Notes: a model not told the origin generated them from the letters alone. A DNA stretch of 64,000 nt from Nesterenkonia sphaerica (GCF_005771565.1 NZ_VAWA01000001.1:183275-247274); one strand, 5' to 3'. Counted from the stretch's first letter, positions 54,165-62,977 are shown. A program made the numbers and translations.

Positions 54165-55208
54165 TCAGCGCAGGCCCTCTTCGGCGTACTCCAGCACAGC
54201 CTCCGCGTTTTCGGAGTCGACAATGCTGGGCCCGGTCAGCACTGGCTGTCCGCCGCCGGGCTCAAACCCACCGTTGAAGTTCAGCCACAGCGAATCCACT
54301 GCCAGGTACCCCTGCAGCCAAGGCTGCTGGTCGACGGCGAAGAGGATATCGCCATCGACCACTGCTTCGGCGATCTCCGCGTTGAGGTCAAATGAGCCCA
54401 CGGTGATGTCTGAGCCCGCGGACTGCACCTCGTCGAGAATGGTCATAGTGAACGGTCCGCCCAGGCCGATGATGGCGTCTGCTCCACCGGCTGAGTCCAC
54501 TTTTGCTCGCACTGTGGCGGCGACCTGGGTCATATCAGAGCCCTCCACGTAGAGGTTTTCCGTATCTGGAAGAACGTCACGGATGCCGTCACAGCGAGCC
54601 TCCAGGCCGACGTGGCCCTGCTCCTGGATCACGCAGATGGGGTGTTCAATACCTTCTTCCTCGAGGTATTCACCGACTGCTGCGCCGGCCACCGCTTCGT
54701 TCTGACCAAAGTGAGCAAAGGCCCCCGCGTCGAAGGCTTCCTCCTCGCCAGCGTTGAGTGAGACCACTGGAACATCCGCGTCCAGTGCGCGCTGCACAGC
54801 GGGGGTCATGGCGTCGGGCTTGGCCATTGTCACAGCGATTCCGTCGGCTCCGGCGTCAATGGCGGACTGGATGAGCTCCGCTTGTTGAGCTCCTTCGCGG
54901 TGGGAGTTGTAGACCAGGTTAATATTGTCCTTGGCAGCTGCCTCCTCGGCTCCGCGCCGAACATAGTCCCAGAACGTGTCACCCTCCACGGCGTGGGTGA
55001 TGAGGTAGACCGTGCGCTCTTCCGTGTCGACGCCGCCGGCCCGGTCAGGGTCGTCGCCACCGGCGTCTGCTCGACCGCCAGCATCGGAACAGGCAGTCAG
55101 TAGCAGTGCCGCGACGCCGAGCACGGCGGTCAGTGCGGTTCCTGTACGGGCGCGGCGGCCGGAAGTGTTGTGGGGGTGAGGGTCTGCGGTGCGAGATGCA
55201 GGGTACAT
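54165..55208 (-). CDS. Sugar ABC transporter substrate-binding lipoprotein
   Basis: This 347-residue protein is secreted and lipid-anchored: a basic N-terminus, a hydrophobic segment (about 24-37) and the lipobox LLLTACS with the modified Cys at residue 40. An acidic linker is followed by a type 1 periplasmic-binding fold (about 65-340) of the ribose/inositol class, with ITHAVEGDTFWDYVRRGAEE and GADGIAVTMAKPDA. It is first in the importer operon; an inositol operator lies about 95 bases upstream, so the ligand is likely an inositol. Confidence 0.92.
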   Translation of the reverse strand: MYPASRTADPHPHNTSGRRARTGTALTAVLGVAALLLTACSDAGGRADAGGDDPDRAGGVDTEERTVYLITHAVEGDTFWDYVRRGAEEAAAKDNINLVYNSHREGAQQAELIQSAIDAGADGIAVTMAKPDAMTPAVQRALDADVPVVSLNAGEEEAFDAGAFAHFGQNEAVAGAAVGEYLEEEGIEHPICVIQEQGHVGLEARCDGIRDVLPDTENLYVEGSDMTQVAATVRAKVDSAGGADAIIGLGGPFTMTILDEVQSAGSDITVGSFDLNAEIAEAVVDGDILFAVDQQPWLQGYLAVDSLWLNFNGGFEPGGGQPVLTGPSIVDSENAEAVLEYAEEGLR

Positions 55209-55300
55209 GGTCTCTCCTTAAGGCTCATGGCTTCGGCGGTCCAGTCGCCGGTGCCCAGGTAGCTCCCATATTGAGTGATTGGTATCACAAAGTCAATAGG

Positions 55301-55312
55301 ATGTCAGGACAT
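55301..55312. promoter_or_regulatory. Inositol operator, copy 3
   Basis: ATGTC-AG-GACAT is a perfect inverted repeat of the TGTCnnGACA type in the 195-base spacer before the importer operon. It differs from the KGWCHTRACA consensus at one central base. Confidence 0.65.
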
Positions 55313-55403
55313 ATGTACAAAATCGAAGGGCCGCGAGTTCTAGAACGGCAGAAGACACGCCCGTAGCCTGTCATTTGGGTAGTAGAGAGGGAAGCAGAGC
55401 GGA

Positions 55404-56411
55404 TTATCGGCGCACCAAGGTTGCCCGACCGGTGGCCAAAGACTCCTGGGCGGCGTCGGCCACGCGCGCGGCGTCAATTGCCTCAGTAGCCGGGCAGGGG
55501 TTGGGCCCCTCGCCACGGACAAGCTCCACAAAGGCACGCATTTCAGCCTGGTATGCGGCCGCGAAGCGCTCGTGAAAGGTGTGGTGCGGCGCTGCGGTGG
55601 GGAAGGCAAATCCAGGTTCTGCTGAGACCCCCGCGTAGGACTCGTCGAGTCCCACGTGCACGGTGCCGCGGGAGCCCTGCAGTTCCAGTCGCACATCATG
55701 CCCGGCCCCGTTATAGCGAGTCGCAGAGACCGTGGCCAGGGTGCCGTCCTGGAAGGTCACCACCGCCACTGCGGTGTCGACGTCGCCGACAGCGCTGATG
55801 GCCGGATCGCCCTTGTTCGAGCCGCGGGCATAGACTTCCACGATCGGCTGACCGGTGAGCCACTGCAGGATGTCGAAATCGTGCACGGAACAATCTCTGA
55901 AGATGCCGCCGGAGGTGGCCAGGAATTCCGCCGGTGGGGGCGTCATATCGGCGGTGATCGCGCGTACGCTGTGCAGCCACCCCAGCTGCCCGCTCCGCAG
56001 GGCCTGCCGCGCCGCCAAATAACCGGGGTCGAGGCGCCGCTGGTGGCCGATCTGCACAGTTGCCCCGTGCCGCTGGATGGCATCCAGGACAGGAAGTGAA
56101 GCAGCCACCGACTCCGCGACGGGCTTCTCGCAGAACACCGGGATGCCGGTTTCAGCGGCCTTCAGGATCAGCGGTGCGTGCTGCTGAGTCCCCACGGCGA
56201 TGACCACCCCATCTGGAGCGGCATAGAAGAGCGCATCGACGTCTTCAGCCACACGGCATCCCAGCGTCCGGGCGACGTCACGAGCCCGTGTGGAGTCACT
56301 GTCGACGAGGATAACCTCCACGCCATCGCCAGCGAGAGCGCTGAGATTGTGAGCGTGCATGGTACCGATGCGTCCAACGCCGATCAGTCCAATCACAGTG
56401 CGGGCCGCCAC
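55404..56411 (-). CDS. Inositol dehydrogenase-like Gfo/Idh/MocA oxidoreductase
   Basis: This 335-residue NAD-dependent enzyme has the Rossmann motif IGVGRIGTMHAHNL, the catalytic CEKPVAE and the active-site block DCSVHDFDILQWL, close to the IolG / scyllo-inositol dehydrogenase group. It is cotranscribed with iolB (18-base gap) and the GntR regulator. It probably oxidises myo-inositol or another isomer. GTG start at 56411. Confidence 0.87.
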   Translation of the reverse strand: MAARTVIGLIGVGRIGTMHAHNLSALAGDGVEVILVDSDSTRARDVARTLGCRVAEDVDALFYAAPDGVVIAVGTQQHAPLILKAAETGIPVFCEKPVAESVAASLPVLDAIQRHGATVQIGHQRRLDPGYLAARQALRSGQLGWLHSVRAITADMTPPPAEFLATSGGIFRDCSVHDFDILQWLTGQPIVEVYARGSNKGDPAISAVGDVDTAVAVVTFQDGTLATVSATRYNGAGHDVRLELQGSRGTVHVGLDESYAGVSAEPGFAFPTAAPHHTFHERFAAAYQAEMRAFVELVRGEGPNPCPATEAIDAARVADAAQESLATGRATLVRR

Positions 56412-56429
56412 TGAAAACCCCTGTGCGTC

Positions 56430-57374
56430 TCAGCCGGTGAACGGTAGGCGGGGATCGATCTCCTGGCTGTCCCAGGTCTTGCGGATCCACCCGTGGTGCG
56501 GATCATCGCTGATCAGCCATTGCCGCACTGGGCCCGGGCCCGCCATGACGTTGAGGTAGTACATGTCATAACCGGGCGGGGTCATCGCTGGCCCGTGCCA
56601 GCCATAGGGGACCAGCACCACATCGCCGCTGCGGACCTCCGCAGTCACATCGATCGGACGGTTATCGGAGGCATAGACCCGCTGATATCCCATCACATCG
56701 GGCCCGCCGTCCTGCGGGGAAGGCACTGGCGAGCCAGCTTCAGCCTGCATCTCGAAGTAATAGATCTCTTCCAGGGAGGTCTCGCCGTCCTTCTCCTCGT
56801 CATGCTTGTGCGGCGGGTAGGAGGACCAATTCCCCGCCGGGGTGAGCACCTCGCAGACGATGAAACGGTCGGCCTCCAGTGCGGCCGGGGTGCCGAAATT
56901 GTGCACTTGGCGGGAAGCCACCCCAGCTCCACGAAGCTCTACCGGAACGTCTTCTTTGCGCAGGTGGCGCACCGGATAACTGGCTTCTGCTGGTGCGGAG
57001 GCCACGGCCACGCGCCCGCCGTCTGCGGAGGACAGGGTCACAGCAGTGCGGATGCCGGTGTAGAGCACATCACTGGGGCCGTGGAAGACCGACCTGCGGC
57101 CGGACAAGGCGTAGGTGTCTTCCTCGACGACGGCGTCGAAGGACCCTGCCAGCGGAATCATGATGCGCTCTTCCTGCTGAGCCTCGAGCTCAATGGACTC
57201 CCCTGCGGCCAGGTCGGCGACCCGCAGTCCGGTGTGCGTCCACCCGGGAGCCCGCACAGCGGAGTCCGGAGTCCCGAGGTTGACCGACCATCCTGCCGAA
57301 CCTGCAGTGCCGAAGCGGTGGACCCACGGATCTTCGGTGGGGTCGTGTCTGCGTGCTGGAACGTCAGCGGACAT
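56430..57374 (-). CDS. iolB: 5-deoxy-glucuronate isomerase IolB
   Basis: This 314-residue bicupin converts 5-deoxy-D-glucuronate, made by IolD, to 2-deoxy-5-keto-gluconate, the IolC substrate. The metal site is visible in YPPHKHDEE and EEIYYFE, and the family block VPYGWHGPAMTPPGYDMYYLNVMAG is present. It lies between the GntR gene and a dehydrogenase gene, separated from the other iol genes but presumably under the same regulator. AAAGGCAGG precedes the ATG. Confidence 0.94.
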   Translation of the reverse strand: MSADVPARRHDPTEDPWVHRFGTAGSAGWSVNLGTPDSAVRAPGWTHTGLRVADLAAGESIELEAQQEERIMIPLAGSFDAVVEEDTYALSGRRSVFHGPSDVLYTGIRTAVTLSSADGGRVAVASAPAEASYPVRHLRKEDVPVELRGAGVASRQVHNFGTPAALEADRFIVCEVLTPAGNWSSYPPHKHDEEKDGETSLEEIYYFEMQAEAGSPVPSPQDGGPDVMGYQRVYASDNRPIDVTAEVRSGDVVLVPYGWHGPAMTPPGYDMYYLNVMAGPGPVRQWLISDDPHHGWIRKTWDSQEIDPRLPFTG

Positions 57375-57404
57375 GGAAGAACCTGCCTTTCGCGCGGTGT
57401 TGAA

Positions 57405-58139
57405 TCAGTTCATCAGGGTGATATCGAAGGCGTAGCGGTCGGCGCGATAAACATGGCGTCCGCACTCGATGGGTGCGCCGCTGCTGGCCAGAGCGGTCCG
57501 CTCCATCACCACCAGGGCAGAGCCCGCCTCGACCTTGAGCTGTGAGGCCTGTTCCTCATCGGCGACGGCGGCCCCCACCCGCTGGTGCGCCATGCGGAAG
57601 TCCACCCCGGCGCGTCTCAACAGGTTGTACAGCCCGTCAGCTTCCAAGTCCTCCCGAGTCAGCTGGGCCAAGGTCACCGGCAGCCAGTTCTCCATCAGCG
57701 CCAGAGGGCGCCCGTCCACCAACCGGAGGCGCCTGAGGTGATACACCTCTGCGCCGTCGCCCAGCCCCAGCTTCTCGCGGATAGGTTCGGGGGCGGTGAC
57801 AGTCTCGAGGGAAAGCACACGCGTCTGTGGCGCCGCGCCCTCGTCCTGCAGGTCGTTGTACAGGCTGGAGAGCCTCAGGTTGCGCCGCACCGGAGGGCCG
57901 ATGACCTGCGTTCCCACACCGCGCCGGCGGACCACCAAGCCGTCGCGGACGAGCTGGTCCATGGCCTGCCGCATGGTCGGCCGGGACAGGTTGTACCGCT
58001 TGGCCAGGGAGATTTCGTTTTCGAGCTTGGTCTCTGGAGGCAGGACCCCCTCGCGGATGGCTTTGTCGAAGGCTGAGGCCACCTGGTGGTACAGCGGAAT
58101 GGGGGAGGAGCGGTCAATTGTGATGTCGAGTTCGGTCAT
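57405..58139 (-). CDS. iolR: GntR family (HutC subfamily) regulator, probable inositol repressor IolR
   Basis: This 244-residue protein has a GntR winged helix (about 12-80; KLENEISLAKRYNLSRPTMRQAMDQL) and a UTRA ligand-binding domain (about 95-240). It heads the iolB operon. Position, family and the TGTCnnGACA palindromes at four iol promoters make it the inositol repressor, parallel to Corynebacterium IolR. Its own promoter carries the densest operator copy (58160-58178), so it probably controls itself. Effector unknown; an inositol intermediate is likely. AAAGGAGAG precedes the ATG. Confidence 0.88.
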   Translation of the reverse strand: MTELDITIDRSSPIPLYHQVASAFDKAIREGVLPPETKLENEISLAKRYNLSRPTMRQAMDQLVRDGLVVRRRGVGTQVIGPPVRRNLRLSSLYNDLQDEGAAPQTRVLSLETVTAPEPIREKLGLGDGAEVYHLRRLRLVDGRPLALMENWLPVTLAQLTREDLEADGLYNLLRRAGVDFRMAHQRVGAAVADEEQASQLKVEAGSALVVMERTALASSGAPIECGRHVYRADRYAFDITLMN

Positions 58140-58159
58140 GGTGCTCTCCTTTGCCTTAT

Positions 58160-58178
58160 ATGACAGTTTGTCATGACA
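58160..58178. promoter_or_regulatory. Inositol operator, copy 4 (double)
   Basis: Two overlapping palindromes: ATGACA-GTT-TGTCAT (58160-58174) and TGTCATGACA (58169-58178), the latter a full match to KGWCHTRACA. On the minus strand it directly abuts a TATAAG -10-like hexamer (58155-58160) of the GntR gene. It lies in the spacer shared with the divergent hydrolase. Confidence 0.72.
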
Positions 58179-58250
58179 TTTCGAGTAATGAAAGATAGGC
58201 GGCCCGGCACTCTAAGTTTTTTCAGGTCGGCCTTGTGGTTGGATGGGCCC

Positions 58251-59093
58251 ATGGCCCAGGTCACACGCTTGAAGAACCTCACGATGAGCTATTCCGATAC
58301 CGGCGGCTCTGCGCCACTTGTGGTCCTTCTGCATGGTTGGCCACAGACGTCTCAGTGCTGGGAGGCGGTGATTCCCGCCCTGGCCGAGGATTACCGTGTG
58401 GTGGCCCCGGACCTGCGGGGGTACGGGCTGACGGACAAGCCGCGCGGCGGGTACGACAAGAAGACGATGGCCCAGGACGTGCGGCAACTGGTGGAGCACC
58501 TGGGGTACAGCTCGTTCCGGCTCATCGGGCACGACCGCGGTGCACGGGTCGGACACCGGTTCGCGCTGGATCACCCCGAGATGCTGACCCATCTGACGCT
58601 GCTCGACATTGCCCCGACCCTCTACATGCACCGCGAGGGAACTACCGCCATGGCACAGGGATACTGGCACTGGTTCTTCCATATGCAGGAGGATTTGCCG
58701 GAGCTGCTCGTGGGCCCGCGGATCGACGAGTACCTGCGCTTCTTCTTCGAACGGTGGACCTACCAGCGTGCGCGGCTGGAAGCGGTCATACCCGACTACG
58801 TCAGGGCGTTCTCCCGCCCAGGGGCACTGCGGGCAGGTTTCGACGACTACCGGGCCTTTGAGCTCGACGTCGCCCACGACGGCGAAGATTTCGACGCAGG
58901 TGCCACGGTGCCGCTGTCTGTCCAAGTGCTGTGGGGCGATCACGGACTGGTGGCGGGCAGGGACCTGGTCGACATCTGGAAACCGTTTGCTCCGGAGGCA
59001 TTCGGCGAGCCGATCCCCGAGTGCGGGCATTTCATCCCAGAAGAGCAGCCGGAGATCCTGATCGGCACACTCCGCAGCTATCTGAGACGTTAA
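58251..59093 (+). CDS. Alpha/beta hydrolase of the haloacetate/fluoroacetate dehalogenase type
   Basis: This 280-residue alpha/beta hydrolase has HGWPQTSQCW (oxyanion region), the nucleophile elbow GHDRGARVGHR with an aspartate instead of serine, and catalytic histidine in ECGHFIPEEQP. The D-R-x-x-R arrangement, the acidic LTLLDIAPT and the HW pair in GYWHWFF match residues that hold the carboxylate and halide in fluoroacetate dehalogenases. Epoxide hydrolase is the alternative, but the HW pair favours dehalogenase. It is divergent from the inositol regulator and shares its operator region. ATG 58251 was chosen since homology begins there. Confidence 0.8.
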   Translation: MAQVTRLKNLTMSYSDTGGSAPLVVLLHGWPQTSQCWEAVIPALAEDYRVVAPDLRGYGLTDKPRGGYDKKTMAQDVRQLVEHLGYSSFRLIGHDRGARVGHRFALDHPEMLTHLTLLDIAPTLYMHREGTTAMAQGYWHWFFHMQEDLPELLVGPRIDEYLRFFFERWTYQRARLEAVIPDYVRAFSRPGALRAGFDDYRAFELDVAHDGEDFDAGATVPLSVQVLWGDHGLVAGRDLVDIWKPFAPEAFGEPIPECGHFIPEEQPEILIGTLRSYLRR

Positions 59094-59125
59094 CTGCTCG
59101 CTGAGGATTCGGTCCGAGTGCGCCC

Positions 59126-60436
59126 TTAGGCGTGGGCCAAGGCGTCGAGGATGACGCCCAAGCCCTCGGTCAGCAGGTCGTCACTGATGGTCAGCGGAGG
59201 CAGCAGCCGGATGACGTTGCCATAGGTCCCGCAGGTCAGAGCGATGACCCCGGCTTGGCGTGCCGCTGCCGCGACTGCCGCGGTCAGCGCAGCATCCGGG
59301 GCGCGGGTCTCGGGGTTCACCAGTTCGAATGCCAGCATTGCCCCGCGTCCGCGAATGTCACCGATGCGGGGATCGGTCTCCTGGGCCCGTTCCAGGTAGC
59401 CGCGGGCTACGCGCTCGATCTGCAGGGCCGCCGCGGCCAAGTCGTGTTCAGCGATCGTTTCCATGGAACCCAGAGCAGCTGCGCAGGCGACCGGGTTCCC
59501 GCCGTAGGTGCCGCCGAGACCACTGGGGTGAGCAGCATCCATGATCTCAGCGCGGCCGGTCACCGCAGACAGGGGCATCCCCCCGGCGATCCCCTTGGCT
59601 GTGGTGATGAGATCGGGCGCAATCTCCTCATACTCGGAGGCAAACCACCTCCCGGTGCGGGCGAACCCGGTCTGGATCTCATCGGCGATGAATACGACGT
59701 CGTTCTCCCGGCACCACTGGACGATTGCCGGAAGGAATCCGGCTGCGGGGACAATAAACCCGCCCTCACCCTGAATCGGCTCCATGATCACTGCCGCCAG
59801 ATTTTCCGCACCGATCTGTGTTTCCAACTGTTCGATGGCTCGTGCAGCGGCCTGCGGCCCCTCCAGCTGATCCCGGTAGGGGTAGGAGCCCGGCACCCGG
59901 TAGACCTCCGGGGCGAAGGGGCCGAAGGAATGCTTATAGGGCATTGACTTCGCGGTCAGCGACATCGTCAGCGAGGTCCGGCCGTGGTAGGCGTGGTCAA
60001 AGGCGGCCACTGCCTGCTTCCCGGTGTAGGACCGGGCGATCTTCACCGCGTTCTCCACCGCTTCAGCACCGGAGTTGAACAGCGCCGAGCGGACTGGTCC
60101 GAGGACCGGAGTCAGCTCAGCCAGCTTCTCGGCCACGGCCACATATCCCTCATAGGGGGTGACCATGAAACAGGTATGGGTGAACTCTGCCACCTGCTGC
60201 TGCACAGCCTCGACCACCTTCGGGGCGCTGGCGCCCACACTGGTGACGGCGATACCGGCGGCAAGATCGATCAGGCGGTTACCGTCAACGTCTTCGATGA
60301 TCCCGTCGTGGGCGCGCACGGCGAAGGTCGGCATCATGGTGGAGACTCCTCGGGCCACCACAGCCTGCTGCCGTTCCATCAACTGACGGGCCTTGGGGCC
60401 AGGCAATTCGGTGACCAGGTGGCGTGTCTGTTCCAT
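59126..60436 (-). CDS. gabT: 4-aminobutyrate (or 5-aminovalerate) aminotransferase
   Basis: This 436-residue PLP-dependent class III aminotransferase has NSGAEAVENAVKIARSYTGK, EPIQGEGGFIVP, the ADEIQTGFARTG motif with the PLP-pairing Asp, and the Schiff-base lysine in TTAKGIAGGMPLSAV. It moves the amino group of GABA to 2-oxoglutarate. Beside glutaryl-CoA dehydrogenase and a CoA-transferase it may instead use 5-aminovalerate, giving glutarate semialdehyde. A 14-base palindrome lies 29 bases upstream of the start. TAGGAG precedes the ATG. Confidence 0.9.
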   Translation of the reverse strand: MEQTRHLVTELPGPKARQLMERQQAVVARGVSTMMPTFAVRAHDGIIEDVDGNRLIDLAAGIAVTSVGASAPKVVEAVQQQVAEFTHTCFMVTPYEGYVAVAEKLAELTPVLGPVRSALFNSGAEAVENAVKIARSYTGKQAVAAFDHAYHGRTSLTMSLTAKSMPYKHSFGPFAPEVYRVPGSYPYRDQLEGPQAAARAIEQLETQIGAENLAAVIMEPIQGEGGFIVPAAGFLPAIVQWCRENDVVFIADEIQTGFARTGRWFASEYEEIAPDLITTAKGIAGGMPLSAVTGRAEIMDAAHPSGLGGTYGGNPVACAAALGSMETIAEHDLAAAALQIERVARGYLERAQETDPRIGDIRGRGAMLAFELVNPETRAPDAALTAAVAAAARQAGVIALTCGTYGNVIRLLPPLTISDDLLTEGLGVILDALAHA

Positions 60437-60464
60437 GGGTGCAGCTCCTAGGTGATGAGAGTGA

Positions 60465-60478
60465 GCAGTACGTACTGC
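60465..60478. promoter_or_regulatory. 14-base palindrome before gabT
   Basis: GCAGTACGTACTGC is a perfect palindrome in the 159-base spacer between gcdH and gabT, 29 bases before the gabT start. It differs from the TTGCATGC motif of the neighbouring promoters, so another regulator may read it. Confidence 0.5.
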
Positions 60479-60595
60479 GGGGGAAATCGCGGTGTCTATC
60501 TCTGATCCTGGTGCACCGCGGCCATGCTGTCGAATGCCTAATATTCACCAGAGATATGTCTGATGGGCATGAGGAGAGGAGTGCGAGGGACCGGA

Positions 60596-61753
60596 TTACC
60601 GGAACGCTGGAGTGCCGGTGATTTTATTGCCCAAGATCAGGGTGTGCACTTCATCGGTGCCTTCGTAGGTGCGCACAGATTCCAGGTTGTTCGCGTGGCG
60701 CAGCGGGGAGTACTCCAGAGTGACGCCGTTGCCACCCAAAATGGCGCGGCACTCGCGGGCGATCTCGATGGCCTCGCGGCAGTTGTTGAGCTTGCCCACC
60801 GATATCTGGTGGTGCATTAACTCCCCGGCATCCTTGCGCCGGCCCAGGTGCAGGGCCAGCAGCAGTCCCTTGTTGATCTCCAGGGCCATGTCGACCAGCT
60901 TGCCTTGGGTGAATTGGTATCCGGAGAGTGGTTTGTCGAACTGCAGACGCTGGTTCGAATAGTCCAAGGCCACCTGCCACGCGTCACGTGCAGCGCCCAT
61001 TGCGCCCCAGATGATCCCGTAGCGGGCCTCATTCAGGCACTCGAAGGGTCCGCGCAGTCCCTTGGCGTGGGGGAGCATCGCCTCGGCCGGAACGCGCAGG
61101 TTGTCGAGCTCAATATCGCACTGGATCGAGGCGCGCATGGACAGTTTCGGCTCGATGGGCGTGGCGGTGAAGCCCGCACTGTCAGTGGGCACAATGAACC
61201 CCCGCACGCCGTCGTCGGTCTGTGCCCAGATGACCGCGACCTGGGCCACAGAGGCCAGACCGATCCACCGTTTGGAGCCGCTGATGACCCAGTCGTCCCC
61301 GTCTCGGCGGGCGAAGGTCTTCATGGCAGAGGGGTCCGATCCGGCGCTGGGTTCGGTGAGCCCGAAGCACCCGATGACCTCTCCGGCGGCCATTCCCGGC
61401 AGCCATTGCTGTTTCTGCTCCTCCGAACCGTGCTTGTAGATTGCGCTCATCGCCAGGGATCCCTGCACGGAGACGAAGGTGCGCAGCCCGGAGTCCCCTG
61501 CCTCGAGCTCTGCGGCGGCCAGGCCATACTCCACGGCGCTGCGACCGGCACACCCGTACCCCTGCAGGTGCATGCCCAACAGCCCCAGGTCGGCCATCTG
61601 GGGCACAATTTCCAGCGGAAAGACTGCATCCTCGTACCACTGGGCGATGCGCGGCTTAATGGAGGTCTCCACAAGGGTGCGGATCTCCTGCTGCAGGGTG
61701 CGCTCCTGTTCGGAGAGGAGAGCATCGAAACCGATCAGATCACTGTGGTCCAT
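60596..61753 (-). CDS. gcdH: Glutaryl-CoA dehydrogenase
   Basis: This 385-residue acyl-CoA dehydrogenase converts glutaryl-CoA to crotonyl-CoA and CO2. It has GCFGLTEPSAGSDPSAM (FAD/substrate site), KRWIGLASVAQ, and the catalytic glutamate in RTYEGTDEVHTLILG near the C-terminus. These fit the GcdH branch. It starts at the base before the CoA-transferase stop region ends, with AAAGG upstream, and is clearly cotranscribed with it. Confidence 0.9.
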   Translation of the reverse strand: MDHSDLIGFDALLSEQERTLQQEIRTLVETSIKPRIAQWYEDAVFPLEIVPQMADLGLLGMHLQGYGCAGRSAVEYGLAAAELEAGDSGLRTFVSVQGSLAMSAIYKHGSEEQKQQWLPGMAAGEVIGCFGLTEPSAGSDPSAMKTFARRDGDDWVISGSKRWIGLASVAQVAVIWAQTDDGVRGFIVPTDSAGFTATPIEPKLSMRASIQCDIELDNLRVPAEAMLPHAKGLRGPFECLNEARYGIIWGAMGAARDAWQVALDYSNQRLQFDKPLSGYQFTQGKLVDMALEINKGLLLALHLGRRKDAGELMHHQISVGKLNNCREAIEIARECRAILGGNGVTLEYSPLRHANNLESVRTYEGTDEVHTLILGNKITGTPAFR

Positions 61754-62947
61754 TTACGAGCCTTTCGCGGGAGTGGGGGAGGGCTGGGAGGGATGCCGGG
61801 GTGAGAAGGGGGCGTCCTGGTGTTCGCCCAGCCGCGGCGGAGGGTTAAGGTATTCCGGGGCTGCGCCAGAGAGCCGGATCGGGTTGGTCAGCTGCTGGGA
61901 CTCACGGCCGGTCGCCGCGTCTGTGATGACCGTATGCGGCTGAAGCCCCAGCGACTCTGCCAGGCTAAGGGCCTCGCCCACACTATTGACTTTGCCGGCG
62001 GGCACCCCCACTGCCAGTAGCTTCTTCTGCCAGTGCTTGGCGGTTTCGCACACCAGTGCGGTTTCCAGGAGGGGGCGCAGTTCCTCCCGGTGGGCCACGC
62101 GGAGCTCATTGGTGGTGAAGCGGGTGTCACTGAGGAGATCATGCAGTCCTAGGACGCGCAGGAGGTCAGCGAATTGGCGGTCATTGCCCACTGCCAGCGC
62201 CAGTGTCCCCTCTGCGGTGCGGAACGTCTCATACGGCGAGATGCTGGGGTGGGCGTTGCCGAGCCGCTGCGGGGAGACTCCGGTGGCCAAGGTGGCTGTG
62301 CCCTGGTTGACCAGAGCCGCTAGCGCGGAGGAAAGCAGATTGACCGTCACCTCTTGCCCCACACCGGTGGCATCACGCACACGCAGCGCCATCAGGATGC
62401 CGGCCAGTGCGTTTTGTCCGGTGAGGACGTCCACCAGCGCCACCCCTACTTTGCTCGGCTCCGATTCCGGGCTGCCGGTAATGCTCATCAATCCGCCCAG
62501 CGCTTGGACCAGCAGATCGTAACCGGGCATGGCCGCCCCGGCGCCGGGACCGAAGCCGGAGATCGAACAGTACACCAGGCCCGGCTGGCTCGGCTGCAAA
62601 CTCGGGTAGTCCAGTCCGAACTTCGCCATCACCCCCGGTCGAAAATTTTCCACCACGACGTCGCACTCAGCGATCAGATTGCGGGCGTAGCTGAGTCCTT
62701 CTGGGGTCTTGAGATCCGCAATGACGGATTTCTTGTTCCGGTTGACGCTGGAGAAGTAGGTGCCGGTGCCGTCGGCGTCCACCGGCGGCACCCAGGCGCG
62801 GGTGTCGTCGCCAGCGGGGCTCTCGATCTTGATGACCTCAGCGCCGAAGTCGGCCAGCTGCATGGTGCACAGCGGTCCAGCCAGCACACGGGAGAAATCA
62901 GCGACGCGGATGCCTTCCAGTGGCTGCGGGCCCCTCGATGGCGACAT
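61754..62947 (-). CDS. CaiB/BaiF family CoA-transferase, probable glutarate CoA-transferase
   Basis: This 397-residue class III CoA-transferase has the N-terminal block LEGIRVADFSRVLAGP, NRNKKSVIADLK and the catalytic aspartate in PGYDLLVQALGG (about residue 145), which carries the acyl anhydride. Directly upstream of gcdH it is most likely the enzyme that makes glutaryl-CoA from glutarate using succinyl-CoA, like human SUGCT. An AGGAGG site seven bases upstream supports the ATG. The 128-base leader carries a palindromic operator. Confidence 0.87.
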   Translation of the reverse strand: MSPSRGPQPLEGIRVADFSRVLAGPLCTMQLADFGAEVIKIESPAGDDTRAWVPPVDADGTGTYFSSVNRNKKSVIADLKTPEGLSYARNLIAECDVVVENFRPGVMAKFGLDYPSLQPSQPGLVYCSISGFGPGAGAAMPGYDLLVQALGGLMSITGSPESEPSKVGVALVDVLTGQNALAGILMALRVRDATGVGQEVTVNLLSSALAALVNQGTATLATGVSPQRLGNAHPSISPYETFRTAEGTLALAVGNDRQFADLLRVLGLHDLLSDTRFTTNELRVAHREELRPLLETALVCETAKHWQKKLLAVGVPAGKVNSVGEALSLAESLGLQPHTVITDAATGRESQQLTNPIRLSGAAPEYLNPPPRLGEHQDAPFSPRHPSQPSPTPAKGS

Positions 62948-62977
62948 GAGCTGACCTCCTCAGGATGGCTGTCGCAT

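Noticed and set aside
55337..55346. GTTCTAGAAC palindrome before the importer operon as a second operator
   Set aside because: It has no copy at the other iol promoters and lies near the end of the neighbouring gene; chance is a sufficient explanation.
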